From Bdellovibrionales bacterium (GTDB taxonomy: Bacteria; Bdellovibrionota; UBA1018), in assembly GCA_947380295.1 (NCBI GenBank), contig CANCQK010000004.1:1-64000 (forward strand): 64,000 bases of DNA, in the 5' to 3' direction. Numbering within the stretch: the first letter of the stretch is position 1; each line of letters opens with the position of its first letter. A program made the position numbers and the translations under genes. Below, piece after piece: positions 10,095 through 18,482 of this stretch. The notes under the pieces are model-generated. The model did not search any database and was not told the origin of the DNA. It saw nothing but the letters and a program-made list of their open reading frames with translations.

Positions 10095-11139
10095 CTCCGA
10101 AAATCAGATGCAAACGAGAACACGAAAAGGTGCAATTGTTCTGAATCTCGGCACGCCCCAAGCGCCTCAAACTCGCGAGGTTAGGGCCTATCTCCGAGAG
10201 TTCTTAATGGATCCTTTCGTGATCGATGTGCCAGGGCCGTTGAGGTGGCTGATCGTACATGGTGTTGTTTTGCCCACTCGTCCTGCTAAGTCTGCTGAGG
10301 CTTATCGAAAAATTTGGACTGATCGCGGCTCACCTTTGCTTTTTCATCTTTTAGATTTAGCTGAAAAGGTTCGAAATCACCTGGGTGAAGGCTGGGTGGT
10401 TGAACCCGCGATGCGTTATGGTCAACCGAGTATTGAGTCCGCTTTTAGGCGACTTCAGAGCGAAGGCGTGACCGATGTAACTGTGTTCCCTCTTTATCCT
10501 CAATACTCCCTGGCTGCGACAGAAACCTCAATTCAAGAGTGCCGTCGAATCGCTCAGAAGGTCAGCGGGGATTTTAAGTTAGATTTTGTCGGCGCTTTTT
10601 ACCGCCATCCCGGATTTATTAGTGCTTATGTCGAGAGCGTGAAAAACTCACTCGCAGACTACCCCTACGAGCATATTTTATTTAGTTTTCATGGATTGCC
10701 TGAGCGGCACGTAAAGAAAACCGATCTTACGGGGGAGCATTGCCTCAATCAACAAGAGTGCTGCTCGGTCATGAATGAGGCCAACCAGAATTGTTACCGC
10801 GCTCAATGCTATCAGACGGCAAATGCGATGGCTCATTCTTTAGGACTTAAACCGGATCAGTATACTGTGTGCTTTCAGTCCAGGTTAGGTAGAAATCCCT
10901 GGATTCGGCCCTACACGGATCATTTTTACGAAAGTTTGCCTGCTCGTGGCGTGAAAAAAATAGCAGTGGTTTGTCCGGCATTTGTGGCGGATTGTCTCGA
11001 AACTCTTGAGGAAATTCAGATTCGGGGCAAAGAGGAATTTATTCTTCACGGGGGTGAAGATCTTAAATTAGTCCCGTCACTGAACTCAAGTGATAGCTGG
11101 GCTCGCGTAGTGGCTGGATTTTTTTCCAGTCAGTCTTAA
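10081..11139 (+). CDS. hemH: Ferrochelatase (protoporphyrin/coproporphyrin iron-lyase)
   Basis: Inserts ferrous iron into the porphyrin ring at the end of heme synthesis. The N-terminal VLNLGTPQAP, the catalytic-His motif FSFHGLPERH and the C-terminal CPAFVADCLETLEEI are family signatures. Between them lies a Cys-rich insert, HCLNQQECC and then NCYRAQC, absent from E. coli HemH. Similar internal Cys segments have been reported to bind a [2Fe-2S] cluster in some proteobacterial ferrochelatases, so an iron-sulfur enzyme is likely. The first ATG at 10081 overlaps greB; a second ATG at 10108 (residue 10) lies just before the conserved region and may be the true start. Confidence 0.93.
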   Translation: MNQNNSENQMQTRTRKGAIVLNLGTPQAPQTREVRAYLREFLMDPFVIDVPGPLRWLIVHGVVLPTRPAKSAEAYRKIWTDRGSPLLFHLLDLAEKVRNHLGEGWVVEPAMRYGQPSIESAFRRLQSEGVTDVTVFPLYPQYSLAATETSIQECRRIAQKVSGDFKLDFVGAFYRHPGFISAYVESVKNSLADYPYEHILFSFHGLPERHVKKTDLTGEHCLNQQECCSVMNEANQNCYRAQCYQTANAMAHSLGLKPDQYTVCFQSRLGRNPWIRPYTDHFYESLPARGVKKIAVVCPAFVADCLETLEEIQIRGKEEFILHGGEDLKLVPSLNSSDSWARVVAGFFSSQS

Positions 11140-11237
11140 AGCAAGGGCTGTTAGCGGTTTGCGGGCGATTGTGCCGAGTTTGATCTTGACGGTCCTGGTA
11201 CAACTTGTTAGGAGAGGGGGGAAAGGAAATTTTTTAA

Positions 11238-11483
11238 ATGGCTGTTACTATTCGTCTATCTCGTCAGGGAGCTAAGAAAAACCCCCAGTATCTCATCGTC
11301 GCAGTGGATTCCGCTAAAAAGCGAGATGGCGCTTACCTCGAGAACTTAGGTCATTACTATCCTAAGGCAAAAACTGCTGCAGAAAAAATCAAAGTGAATT
11401 ACGAAGCGTTGAAAGCCTGGCAGGCAAAAGGCGCTCAGTTCTCACAAACGGTTGGACAACTCGTTAAAACCCTTGCAAAATAA
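11238..11483 (+). CDS. rpsP: 30S ribosomal protein S16
   Basis: 81 residues, the usual length. The start MAVTIRLSRQGAKKNPQY and the motif KKRDGAYLENLGHYYP are diagnostic. It heads the rpsP-khpA-trmD-rplS cluster common in bacteria. GGAGAGGGGGGAAAGGA lies upstream of the ATG as a purine-rich binding region. A hairpin at the stop codon separates it from khpA. Confidence 0.97.
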   Translation: MAVTIRLSRQGAKKNPQYLIVAVDSAKKRDGAYLENLGHYYPKAKTAAEKIKVNYEALKAWQAKGAQFSQTVGQLVKTLAK

Positions 11484-11516
11484 AGTAAGCGATCCTCTTT
11501 TGTAGGATCATTACTT
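11483..11516 (+). promoter_or_regulatory. Intercistronic hairpin between rpsP and khpA
   Basis: Arms AAGTAA and TTACTT with inner arms GATCCT and AGGATC enclose a seven-base loop. There is no T run after it, so it is not a typical intrinsic terminator. It is more likely an mRNA-stabilising or processing hairpin that adjusts the rpsP to khpA expression ratio. Confidence 0.5.
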
Positions 11517-11584
11517 GACTAGGGGAGTTAGTCTTCTGAGTAGTATGCAGGTGTTTGGCTCCCTGAATTGAAAGAGAGTCGAAA

Positions 11585-11863
11585 ATGGCTGAACCTACAA
11601 AACCGGGCAGTGCCAATGAGAACATCAGCGAATTAGCTCAGATGATTCGTTACCTAGCGAAAATGCTGGTTGATTTGCCTGATCAAGTTCATGTCCATGA
11701 AATTACAGGTGAGAACACCACAGTCATCGAGTTAAAGGTGGCTAAGGAAGATCTGGGCAAAATCATAGGCAAGCAAGGAAGAACAGCTCGGGCAGTTCGG
11801 ACGGTTCTGAATGGCGCATCCACAAAACTCAGAAAAAGAACAGTGCTCGAAATCATCGAGTAG
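11585..11863 (+). CDS. khpA: KH-domain RNA-binding protein KhpA
   Basis: 92 residues with a single type-II KH domain. The RNA-binding GxxG loop is IIGKQGRTARAVRTVL (about 57-72). KhpA proteins bind RNA with KhpB/Jag and affect cell division and RNA stability in several bacteria. Position between rpsP and trmD is standard. Its 3' end overlaps the only visible start of trmD by 53 bases, so the two may be translationally coupled. Confidence 0.9.
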   Translation: MAEPTKPGSANENISELAQMIRYLAKMLVDLPDQVHVHEITGENTTVIELKVAKEDLGKIIGKQGRTARAVRTVLNGASTKLRKRTVLEIIE

Positions 11864-12605
11864 TTGTAGTCCTTCGCTTAGTTTTCACTTCATCTCTCTT
11901 TTTCCAGACGTATTTAAACCAGTTCTGGAATCTAGTTTACTCGGCAAGGCCCAGAAAAAGGGCCTTGTTTCGTATGCGATCACTCAAATTCGTGATTTTG
12001 CTACAGACAAACATCGCACCGTCGACGATACGCCGTTTGGCGGAAGCGAGGGGATGCTCCTCAAGCCAGACGTACTTTTTGCGGCCTGGGAATCAGCTAA
12101 AAAGGCGTGTTTGAATGAGCAGCAGTCCCAGTCGCCGAAAACGGCAACCCTACTTCTTTCTCCTCAAGGTCAACTTCTCGATCAAAATCTAGCTCGAGAA
12201 TTAACTCAGTACGATCATCTCATTCTAGTGTGTGGACACTACGAAGGCGTGGACGAGCGGTTTATCGAGCTTTGCGTCGATCGTGAGGTTTCCATCGGAG
12301 ATTATGTCCTAACTGGAGGGGAACTTCCCGCTTTAGTGATTGCGGACGCGGTCACTCGACTCGTTCCAGGGGTCGTTGGGAATGAGCGCTCACTCTCCGA
12401 GGATAGCTTGGAGAGGGGTTTGGTAAAATACCCTCAGTACACCCGTCCTCGAGAGTTTCAGGGGCATGGGGTACCGGATGTTCTCTTGAGTGGCGATCAT
12501 CGCGCCATTGCGGCTTGGAGAGATCGCCAGATGCGAGAGCGAACCCAGCGCAAGCGTCCGGATCTTTGGCAAAAATTCATCTTGAAAAATAAGTCTTCTC
12601 AGTGA
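11811..12605 (+). CDS. trmD: tRNA (guanine-N1-)-methyltransferase TrmD
   Basis: Methylates G37 of tRNAs next to the anticodon, preventing frameshifts. Family motifs: FISLFPDVF near the start, TVDDTPFGGSEGMLLKPD, LVCGHYEGVDERF, and SIGDYVLTGGELPALVIADA, which forms part of the trefoil-knot SAM site; later YPQYTRPREF. The conserved sequence begins about 27 residues in. The only in-frame ATG is at 11811, inside khpA, and I saw no good GTG or TTG alternative, so the protein seems to carry a Ser-rich N-terminal extension. rimM, normally between khpA and trmD, is missing. Confidence 0.93.
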   Translation: MAHPQNSEKEQCSKSSSSCSPSLSFHFISLFPDVFKPVLESSLLGKAQKKGLVSYAITQIRDFATDKHRTVDDTPFGGSEGMLLKPDVLFAAWESAKKACLNEQQSQSPKTATLLLSPQGQLLDQNLARELTQYDHLILVCGHYEGVDERFIELCVDREVSIGDYVLTGGELPALVIADAVTRLVPGVVGNERSLSEDSLERGLVKYPQYTRPREFQGHGVPDVLLSGDHRAIAAWRDRQMRERTQRKRPDLWQKFILKNKSSQ

Positions 12606-12621
12606 TAAAAGCTCAGGTCTT

Positions 12622-13200
12622 GTGTCGGTACCTATTTACATAGCATTACTTCATTTCCCTATTGTGAATCGAAAGGGTGCACTTGTAACCACGGCTGTGA
12701 CCAATATGGATATTCACGATATTTCTAGGTCTGCAAGGACCTACGGAGCTCGAAAATACTTCATTGTCACACCGATTGAGGACCAGCATCAACTTGTCGG
12801 CCGAATTTTGGGTCACTGGAGAACGGACCAGTCGCGGGCATATCACCCGGATCGAGTGGAAGCAGTTTCTCTAGTGCAACTGGCGCGAGATTTTGAGGAA
12901 GTCAAGGCGGCTATTTTTGCAGAACACGGACAGAATCCAGAGGTGGTTCTGACCGATGCGCGCCCACTTCCCAACTCAGTTAGCTATGCGGATTACCGCA
13001 AGGAGCTGGCTGAGCCTGGACGACCTCCTAAGCCTGTAGTCCTGGTATTTGGGACTGGTTGGGGAGTGTCAGATACCTTCTATCCCGAGGTACATCGGAT
13101 TCTAGCGCCGGTGTACGGGCCAGAGGGAAGCCAGGGGTACAATCACCTCTCTGTTCGTTCAGCTGTCGCGATTATTCTCGATCGGTTGTTCGGAAAGTAA
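12622..13200 (+). CDS. TrmD-associated SAM-dependent RNA methyltransferase (PF09936 type)
   Basis: 192 residues starting with GTG. The sequence IYIALLHFPIVNRKGALV, then AVTNMDIHDISRSARTYG and YFIVTPIEDQ, matches the SPOUT-like Methyltrn_RNA_4 family, encoded next to or fused to trmD in some bacteria. VLVFGTGWGV and YNHLSVRSAVAIILDRL resemble the SAM-binding knot. The substrate is not established; a tRNA or rRNA base is presumed. It directly follows trmD and is followed by a terminator-like hairpin, so it probably ends that transcript. Confidence 0.85.
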   Translation: MSVPIYIALLHFPIVNRKGALVTTAVTNMDIHDISRSARTYGARKYFIVTPIEDQHQLVGRILGHWRTDQSRAYHPDRVEAVSLVQLARDFEEVKAAIFAEHGQNPEVVLTDARPLPNSVSYADYRKELAEPGRPPKPVVLVFGTGWGVSDTFYPEVHRILAPVYGPEGSQGYNHLSVRSAVAIILDRLFGK

Positions 13201-13210
13201 CCGGCCCTCG

Positions 13211-13248
13211 AAAACTGGAAGTGCTGTACAGGCTCCTTCTGGTTTTTT
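13211..13248 (+). terminator. Intrinsic terminator after the RNA methyltransferase gene
   Basis: Arms AAAACTGGAAG (13211-13221) and CTTCTGGTTTT (13236-13246) pair over 11 positions with two G-U pairs, with a 14-base loop and six T (13243-13248). It could act as a terminator for the trmD transcript or an attenuator upstream of rplS. Confidence 0.55.
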
Positions 13249-13328
13249 AAGGGTGTCACTAAGCTAGACTGAAAAAAGTCAGAGGATTTCGCTATCGAGT
13301 TGAGATCTTCAATGATTAAGGAAATAAA

Positions 13329-13793
13329 ATGGCAGCCACTAAACAGAAATATCGTAGAACTTCAAAAGGTAAACTCGTAGGACAACGCGGTCTCGCTGAG
13401 CGCATCGCTCAGCTCGAAAAGTCCATGGCCCGTACTGATTTCCCACAGTATGACTCCGGTGACACCGTTCGCGTGCACGTCAGGATCAAAGAAGGTGAAA
13501 AAGAGCGAATTCAGATTTACGAAGGCGTCGTGATTGCTCAGTCCAATCGTGGAGTCAATCGCTCATTCACCGTGAGAAAGATCTCCCACGGCGTTGGCGT
13601 GGAAAGAATTTTCTTGGAAAGCTCACCTAAGATCGCCAAGTTGGAAATTGTGCAACAAGGCCGCGTTCGTCGCGCTAAATTGTACTACCTCCGAGGCTTG
13701 GAAGGTAAAGCTGCCCGCATTGAGCGTGAAGTTGAAACCGTTGCTTCTGCTGCGGCTTCTGCTTCGGCGCGCGCTGCTAAAAGAAACGCCTAA
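13329..13793 (+). CDS. rplS: 50S ribosomal protein L19, with N- and C-terminal extensions
   Basis: The core, from about residue 38 ([20 protein letters not shown]) to about 134 ([18 protein letters not shown]), is ordinary L19, which sits at the subunit interface. The protein is 154 residues against about 115 usually: it has a basic N-terminal extension of about 20 residues ([15 protein letters not shown]) and an Ala-rich, Lys/Arg-ended tail of about 20. The start is supported by AAGGA about six bases upstream. A small hairpin (GACT/AGTC, 13267-13281) lies in its leader. Confidence 0.96.
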   Translation: MAATKQKYRRTSKGKLVGQRGLAERIAQLEKSMARTDFPQYDSGDTVRVHVRIKEGEKERIQIYEGVVIAQSNRGVNRSFTVRKISHGVGVERIFLESSPKIAKLEIVQQGRVRRAKLYYLRGLEGKAARIEREVETVASAAASASARAAKRNA

Positions 13794-13809
13794 ATCAGCT
13801 GGGTGATTC

Positions 13810-14433
13810 ATGCCCAATCTTGAGTACGAATGCCAACTCGGCTTCCCAAAGATTCGAGTAGCAGGCGTTGATGAAGTAGGTCGAGGATGTATCGCCGGAC
13901 CAGTTGTGGCTGGTGCGGTGATACTTCCCGCCAAAATTGACTTTGAGGCGCATCCCTGGCTTCTTGAGGTTGACGACAGTAAAAAAATGACAGAGTTGCA
14001 GCGAAGTCGAATTGCTCCTTTGATCTACCAGTGGGCTCCTGCGGTCGGAATTGGCTTGGCCTCAGTTGAAGAGATTGATCAGTTCAATATTTTTCATGCC
14101 TCTCATCTTGCATTGATTCGAGCCGTTCAAGCACTCTCTCTTTCTCCTCAAAAAATTCTTGTGGACGGAAAGTTTCTACCAAAACAGGGCTTTTCTGCTC
14201 CGGCTACAGCTGTGATTAAGGGCGATCAGAAATGTCTTAGTATTGCGGCTGCTTCAGTCGTTGCTAAAGTTTGGCGTGACCAGCATATGGAGGAGCTCCA
14301 TTTGGAGTATCCTGCCTACGGCTTTTCTAAGCACAAGGGCTATCCAACGCCCGCCCATGCTCGAGCACTCAAGGAGGCTGGAGTTTCTGGGGTTCATCGA
14401 CGGTCGTTTAAGACTGTTTCAGCTCTTCTTTAA
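13810..14433 (+). CDS. rnhB: Ribonuclease HII
   Basis: Cleaves the RNA strand of RNA-DNA hybrids and single ribonucleotides in DNA. The 207 residues include the diagnostic VAGVDEVGRGCIAGPVVAGA with the catalytic D and E, the third acidic residue in ILVDGK, and the conserved SIAAASVVAKVWRD and YGFSKHKGYPTPAH. It starts 17 bases after rplS and is followed by yraN after 12 bases, an arrangement seen in many bacteria. Confidence 0.96.
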   Translation: MPNLEYECQLGFPKIRVAGVDEVGRGCIAGPVVAGAVILPAKIDFEAHPWLLEVDDSKKMTELQRSRIAPLIYQWAPAVGIGLASVEEIDQFNIFHASHLALIRAVQALSLSPQKILVDGKFLPKQGFSAPATAVIKGDQKCLSIAAASVVAKVWRDQHMEELHLEYPAYGFSKHKGYPTPAHARALKEAGVSGVHRRSFKTVSALL

Positions 14434-14445
14434 TTAAGGCTCCCG

Positions 14446-14823
14446 ATGTACGCGCGTCACCAGTATGGCAAAGAGAGCGAAGAACAGGCTAAAAGCTGGC
14501 TCCTGACTCAATCGGGATATCACTTTTTGCAAAGTAACTATCGCTGCCGCTGGGGAGAGATTGATTTAATTTTCGAGCACGACCTCCATCCTGATGGGAG
14601 TGTGGAATTGGTTTTTGTCGAGGTACGTGCCCGAGGTGTTCAGGGATGGGTGAGTGCTGCTGAAAGTGTTGACTGGAAGAAACAACGAAGACTCCAAAAA
14701 ACCGCCGCCTACTTTTTATCTCAATATCAGGGTCCTGCTCGTTCCATGAGATTTGATCTACTCTATCGCGATGGCGAAGCTTGGGGGCACTTGCCGAATC
14801 TGTGGCTCAATTCGTTGGAGTGA
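14446..14823 (+). CDS. yraN: YraN/UPF0102 family endonuclease-like protein
   Basis: 125 residues. GKESEEQAKSWL, then NYRCRWGEIDLI and LVFVEVRAR, match the UPF0102 family, which has a Holliday-junction-resolvase-like fold with the catalytic pattern E..D..E-x-K. Here the last position reads EVRAR instead of the usual EVK, so the Lys is replaced. The role is not settled in the family. It is the last gene of the rplS-rnhB-yraN group. Confidence 0.88.
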   Translation: MYARHQYGKESEEQAKSWLLTQSGYHFLQSNYRCRWGEIDLIFEHDLHPDGSVELVFVEVRARGVQGWVSAAESVDWKKQRRLQKTAAYFLSQYQGPARSMRFDLLYRDGEAWGHLPNLWLNSLE

Positions 14824-14847
14824 GTTTGTTCCGGTTGGGGAAAACGA

Positions 14848-15204
14848 CTAATGATCTAAGGTGCCACGGGCTCGGTCTTCGTTGTCAAAGAACTGAAATA
14901 GATCGTTTTCGTCGAACGCCTGAATAACTTTCTTAAATTCGCTTTTTACGTTGCAATAGCGGGGGTTATTGGGGAATTGCACGTTGAATTCCTTTAATGT
15001 TTGAACAAAAGAGGAAATGCCGCTTGAACCGACAAATTCAAGTTTTTCTAAATTGAAAATAATGTTTCTAGGAGTGGAATCGGTCCGAGCTTCGCGGATC
15101 AGGCGATAGAGTTCGTCCCGAAGTGGGATATGAGTGCCGAAGTCAAGTTTTCCGTCCATGGAGACTACGATAAAATTTTCAGACTTTTTGATGTGAGTTT
15201 TCAT
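14848..15204 (-). CDS. STAS-domain anti-sigma-factor-antagonist-like protein
   Basis: 118 residues forming one STAS domain. The central IIFNLEKLEFVGSSGISSFVQ contains the usual site, with the phosphorylatable Ser in 'VGSSGI'. Such proteins bind anti-sigma factors or take part in stress and signalling switches. No partner kinase or anti-sigma factor is adjacent. The gene runs opposite to its neighbours; 38 bases separate its start from rsmI. Confidence 0.85.
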   Translation of the reverse strand: MKTHIKKSENFIVVSMDGKLDFGTHIPLRDELYRLIREARTDSTPRNIIFNLEKLEFVGSSGISSFVQTLKEFNVQFPNNPRYCNVKSEFKKVIQAFDENDLFQFFDNEDRARGTLDH

Positions 15205-15242
15205 TGAAAACCCTCCCTTAGCCTTCTATTATCCATTCGAAA

Positions 15243-16166
15243 ATGAATGTGACCAATAGGAAAGATTTACCTGCCGGCCTCTGGGTGGTGGCTACCCCCA
15301 TAGGCAACTTAGATGATTTAACGCCTCGAGCTCTTAGGGCCTTGGAGAGTGCCGATCAAATTCTTTGTGAGGACACGCGGAGAACGGCTCATCTTTTTTC
15401 TGCCGTTGGTCTGCCGTTGGATCCTGGGCGACTCGCTCGATTTGATGCTCACTCTGACTTATCGACAGTTGCGAGGTGGATTCATTTTCTGAGTTCAGGT
15501 AAGTCGGTTGCCCTGGTGACTGACGCGGGTACGCCGTCGGTCAGTGATCCAGGTTCTGCTCTCGTTGCTGCGGCTCATGCCGAAGGGATTCGGGTGACTC
15601 CGGTGCCCGGTGTTTCTGCGGTTTCTACATTTCTGTCTGTGGCTGGTTGGGTTGGTACCACGTTCACTTTTGGTGGATTTTTCCCTAGAAAGAGTTCTGA
15701 GCGATCTCGCTTGTTGAGTGACGCGCACCATTCGCCACTTTCGCCGATTTGGATTTGGTTCGAGAGCCCTCATCGAATTCAAGATGCTCTGCTTGGGGTC
15801 GAGAATTTTTCACGTCAAAACCAGATTGAGCTTAAAGTGGTTGCTGTAAAAGAGTTAACTAAGCTTCATGAAAAGATTTTTTCTGGAACAGCTTTGAGTG
15901 TTTACACTGCCGTAGAAAAGGAAATCACCTCAGAGGGTGCTCTAGGGGAGTGGTGTTTTGGAGTTGAGTTTCCGAAGTCAAAGAGTGAGGCAGAGGATCA
16001 AGTGGGGACAGACTCTCATGGTTTTGCTGCGTGGGTGCTTGCATTAGGTTGTTTAATTGAGGAAGGAGTGAGTCCTTCTCGAGCTGCGAAACGGGTGAGT
16101 CAGACTTTCAACGTTCCGAAAAATCAGGCCTACGAACGAGCGATTCATCTCAGCGCTAAGAATTAA
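15243..16166 (+). CDS. rsmI: 16S rRNA (cytidine-1402-2'-O)-methyltransferase RsmI
   Basis: 307 residues of the tetrapyrrole-methylase fold. LWVVATPIGNLDDLTPRAL, ILCEDTRRTAHL and ALVTDAGTPSVSDPG are the family signatures, followed by VTPVPGVSAV and FESPHRI. It methylates the ribose of C1402 in 16S rRNA, helping decoding accuracy. Confidence 0.95.
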   Translation: MNVTNRKDLPAGLWVVATPIGNLDDLTPRALRALESADQILCEDTRRTAHLFSAVGLPLDPGRLARFDAHSDLSTVARWIHFLSSGKSVALVTDAGTPSVSDPGSALVAAAHAEGIRVTPVPGVSAVSTFLSVAGWVGTTFTFGGFFPRKSSERSRLLSDAHHSPLSPIWIWFESPHRIQDALLGVENFSRQNQIELKVVAVKELTKLHEKIFSGTALSVYTAVEKEITSEGALGEWCFGVEFPKSKSEAEDQVGTDSHGFAAWVLALGCLIEEGVSPSRAAKRVSQTFNVPKNQAYERAIHLSAKN

Positions 16167-16179
16167 TTTTTTTTTTGTG

Positions 16180-16207
16180 TTGACCCAGTACAGAACCTCC
16201 GTAGACT
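16180..16207 (+). promoter_or_regulatory. Possible promoter of the GAF/HD-GYP gene
   Basis: TTGACC (16180-16185) and TAGACT (16202-16207) are 16 bases apart, just after the rsmI stop. It would give a leader of nearly 200 bases. I saw no recognisable riboswitch in that leader. Confidence 0.35.
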
Positions 16208-16390
16208 TAAAGTTGTGGTTGTGGAAAGAATCCATGGATGGGTTCAAGAGCGTAGGATTTTTCGTGGGCCTCGGTGGAGTTAGGATGACTCTTAACTGGG
16301 GCGTTAGCAACTTGCTGATCTCGTCGTAAAAATCCTCCGATATCCACTGTCTATAGAGATTCCGATCAAGGATTGATCGGTGACCTCAAG

Positions 16391-17512
16391 ATGAGGTTGG
16401 GCAGGAGGCCCATGCCAGTCAAAAAAAAGAAGGTGACGCCTTCTCGGAGTAAAAAGTCCTCTGAAGCCCTCGCTAAGATTCGCAGCCTCGAATCAGAGAT
16501 TTCAATTGTTATTCAAGAAATGGAGCAAACCGTTAGGCATTTCGACTGCCTCAGTCAGTTTGCGTCTTTGGTAGCTTCCGATGCGAGCCGTGAGGATTTG
16601 ATCCGCGGAGCCCAGAAATTGGCATGTGAGCTTCTCCAGTGTGAGGCTGCAATTGTCGATCTTTTTGATGTTCCTGTCGCTGTGGCTCTTCAGTCAAAGG
16701 TAGAGGAACGTCGAGTGAAGTCTGTTCTTCAGATTCCCTTAAAAATCGGTCAAAATACTCTAGGATCTTTGCAGGTGATGAACAAGGTCACGCTACTCGC
16801 TGCTGTGAAGCAGGGAAGAGCGCTCCCTTCGTTTGATCTGGATGATCAGCGACTTTTGGAAGAGTTGGGTAAACAGCTCGCCGTTGGACTTGAAAATTCT
16901 CGTTTAAAGCTGAAGCTTAAGAAAAGCTTTGCAGAGACTGTGGATGTCTTGGCTGAAGCTATAGAAAAGAAAGATCGCTACACAGGCGGCCATACCAAGC
17001 GAGTTGCCTATTATGCCGTTCTTATTGCTAAGCATCTGAATCTGAATGCCGAGCAGAGTGAGATGGTCAGGTTGGCGGCAGTCCTTCACGACGTTGGGAA
17101 AATTGGAATCGAAGACCGAGTTCTCAAGAAGCGCGCCCCATTGGATGAAGCAGAGTGGGTTGAGATGAAAACTCACCCTCAATTAGGATTTGAGATCATG
17201 TCCCGAATGGAGGGGGCTCAAGAGGCAATCGACGGCGCTCACTATCATCATGAGCGTTGGGATGGAACGGGTTACCCGCGAGGTCTAAAAGGGGAGGAGA
17301 TCCCCTTGACGGCCCGAATTGTTTCACTCGCTGATGCCTATGATGCTCTTACGAGCAATCGTCCCTATCGAGACGGAGTCGAGCCTGCTCTCGCATATGA
17401 GGAAATTTTAAGAAGTCGGGGAACTCAGTTTGATCCTAGGATTGTGGATGCATTTATTGAGGCTTTTCATGTTGAAAAAATGGGTAAAGGATCAGGCGGT
17501 TCAAACCGCTAA
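16391..17512 (+). CDS. GAF and HD-GYP domain protein, probable cyclic-di-GMP phosphodiesterase
   Basis: After a Lys/Ser-rich start and a helical segment, residues about 60-180 look like a GAF sensor domain. From about 185 comes HD-GYP: GHTKRVAYYA, the metal-binding HDVGKIGI, later HHERWDGTGYPRGLKGEEIP and IVSLADAYDALTSNRPYR. All main HD and GYP residues are present, so it should hydrolyse cyclic-di-GMP. There is no signal peptide or receiver domain; it is probably cytoplasmic. The start is uncertain: TTG at 16373, ATG at 16391, or ATG at 16412, which has AGGAGG only three bases before it. Confidence 0.88.
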   Translation: MRLGRRPMPVKKKKVTPSRSKKSSEALAKIRSLESEISIVIQEMEQTVRHFDCLSQFASLVASDASREDLIRGAQKLACELLQCEAAIVDLFDVPVAVALQSKVEERRVKSVLQIPLKIGQNTLGSLQVMNKVTLLAAVKQGRALPSFDLDDQRLLEELGKQLAVGLENSRLKLKLKKSFAETVDVLAEAIEKKDRYTGGHTKRVAYYAVLIAKHLNLNAEQSEMVRLAAVLHDVGKIGIEDRVLKKRAPLDEAEWVEMKTHPQLGFEIMSRMEGAQEAIDGAHYHHERWDGTGYPRGLKGEEIPLTARIVSLADAYDALTSNRPYRDGVEPALAYEEILRSRGTQFDPRIVDAFIEAFHVEKMGKGSGGSNR

Positions 17513-17603
17513 CCCCTCGTAACCTAAACTGACTTGCATCTGTGTAAAGATTTGCGGATCAATTCTTGCGTCCTCGCAAATACCCTGTTAAGTTTTCCGG
17601 TAC

Positions 17604-18482
17604 ATGGCATGGTTCGATGATTTAAAAACACCTAGGATTAAGACTCAGGTCTCTCAACGTACCTCCAAGGTGCCCGAAGGATTATGGGTAAAGTGTCAGG
17701 AGTGCGGTGAGATCCTGCAAACTAAAGTTCTCAAGGACAATTTTCAAGTTTGTCCAGAGTGCTCGCATCACTTTCGGATGTCTGCAGCAGAGCGAATTGC
17801 GCTCCTCACGGATGAAGGCAGCTTCGACGAGTATGCCGAAGATTTGGTTTCTACCGACCCACTCGAGTTCGACGACTTGAAACCCTACAAGGCGAGACTT
17901 CGCTCAGCAGCAAGTTCTACTGGGCTGCGGGACGCTTTCGTAGCAGGTAAAGCTCGACTTGGAGAACTGCCTTACCATCTTGGAGTTTTTGAGTTTAAGT
18001 TTATGGGTGGGAGTATGGGAACGGTCGTAGGTGAGAAAGTCACCCGCGTTTTTGAGGCTGCCCTTCAAGAGAAGTTGCCGGCCGTGATCGTCTCGGCCTC
18101 GGGGGGTGCTCGAATGCAGGAGGGGATTTTGTCCCTGATGCAGATGGCGAAAACCTCTGCTCTAATTAGTCAACTCAGAGAGCAAGGCATTCCTTACATT
18201 TCAATTGTGACCGACCCAACGACCGGGGGCGTGGCTGCATCGTTTGCCATGCTGGGAGATCTCATCTTGGCCGAACCTAAGGCTTTGGTGGGATTCGCTG
18301 GACCTCGGGTGATTCAACAGACGATCCGGCAGTCATTGCCAGAGGGCTTTCAGAGAAGTGAGTTTCTGTTGCAGCACGGTTTCGTAGATCGAATCGTGAG
18401 CAGAAAAGAGCTCGCGAGCGAACTGCGCCAATGGATGTGGCGACTGGGGCGACTCACATGCCGGTTTCCTTCGGGTATTTAA
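17604..18482 (+). CDS. accD: Acetyl-CoA carboxylase carboxyltransferase subunit beta
   Basis: Transfers the carboxyl group from biotin to acetyl-CoA in fatty-acid synthesis, with AccA. The N-terminal zinc ribbon is CQECGE then CPECSHHF. The core has GGSMGTVVGEKVTR, ASGGARMQEG and DPTTGGVAASFAMLGD, and ends with AGPRVIQQTIR. 292 residues is normal. folC, which often follows accD, is not here; the next gene instead overlaps accD's 3' end. Confidence 0.96.
   Translation: MAWFDDLKTPRIKTQVSQRTSKVPEGLWVKCQECGEILQTKVLKDNFQVCPECSHHFRMSAAERIALLTDEGSFDEYAEDLVSTDPLEFDDLKPYKARLRSAASSTGLRDAFVAGKARLGELPYHLGVFEFKFMGGSMGTVVGEKVTRVFEAALQEKLPAVIVSASGGARMQEGILSLMQMAKTSALISQLREQGIPYISIVTDPTTGGVAASFAMLGDLILAEPKALVGFAGPRVIQQTIRQSLPEGFQRSEFLLQHGFVDRIVSRKELASELRQWMWRLGRLTCRFPSGI

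Noticed and set aside
16208..16390. Cyclic-di-GMP riboswitch in the HD-GYP leader
   Set aside because: No recognisable conserved core was seen.
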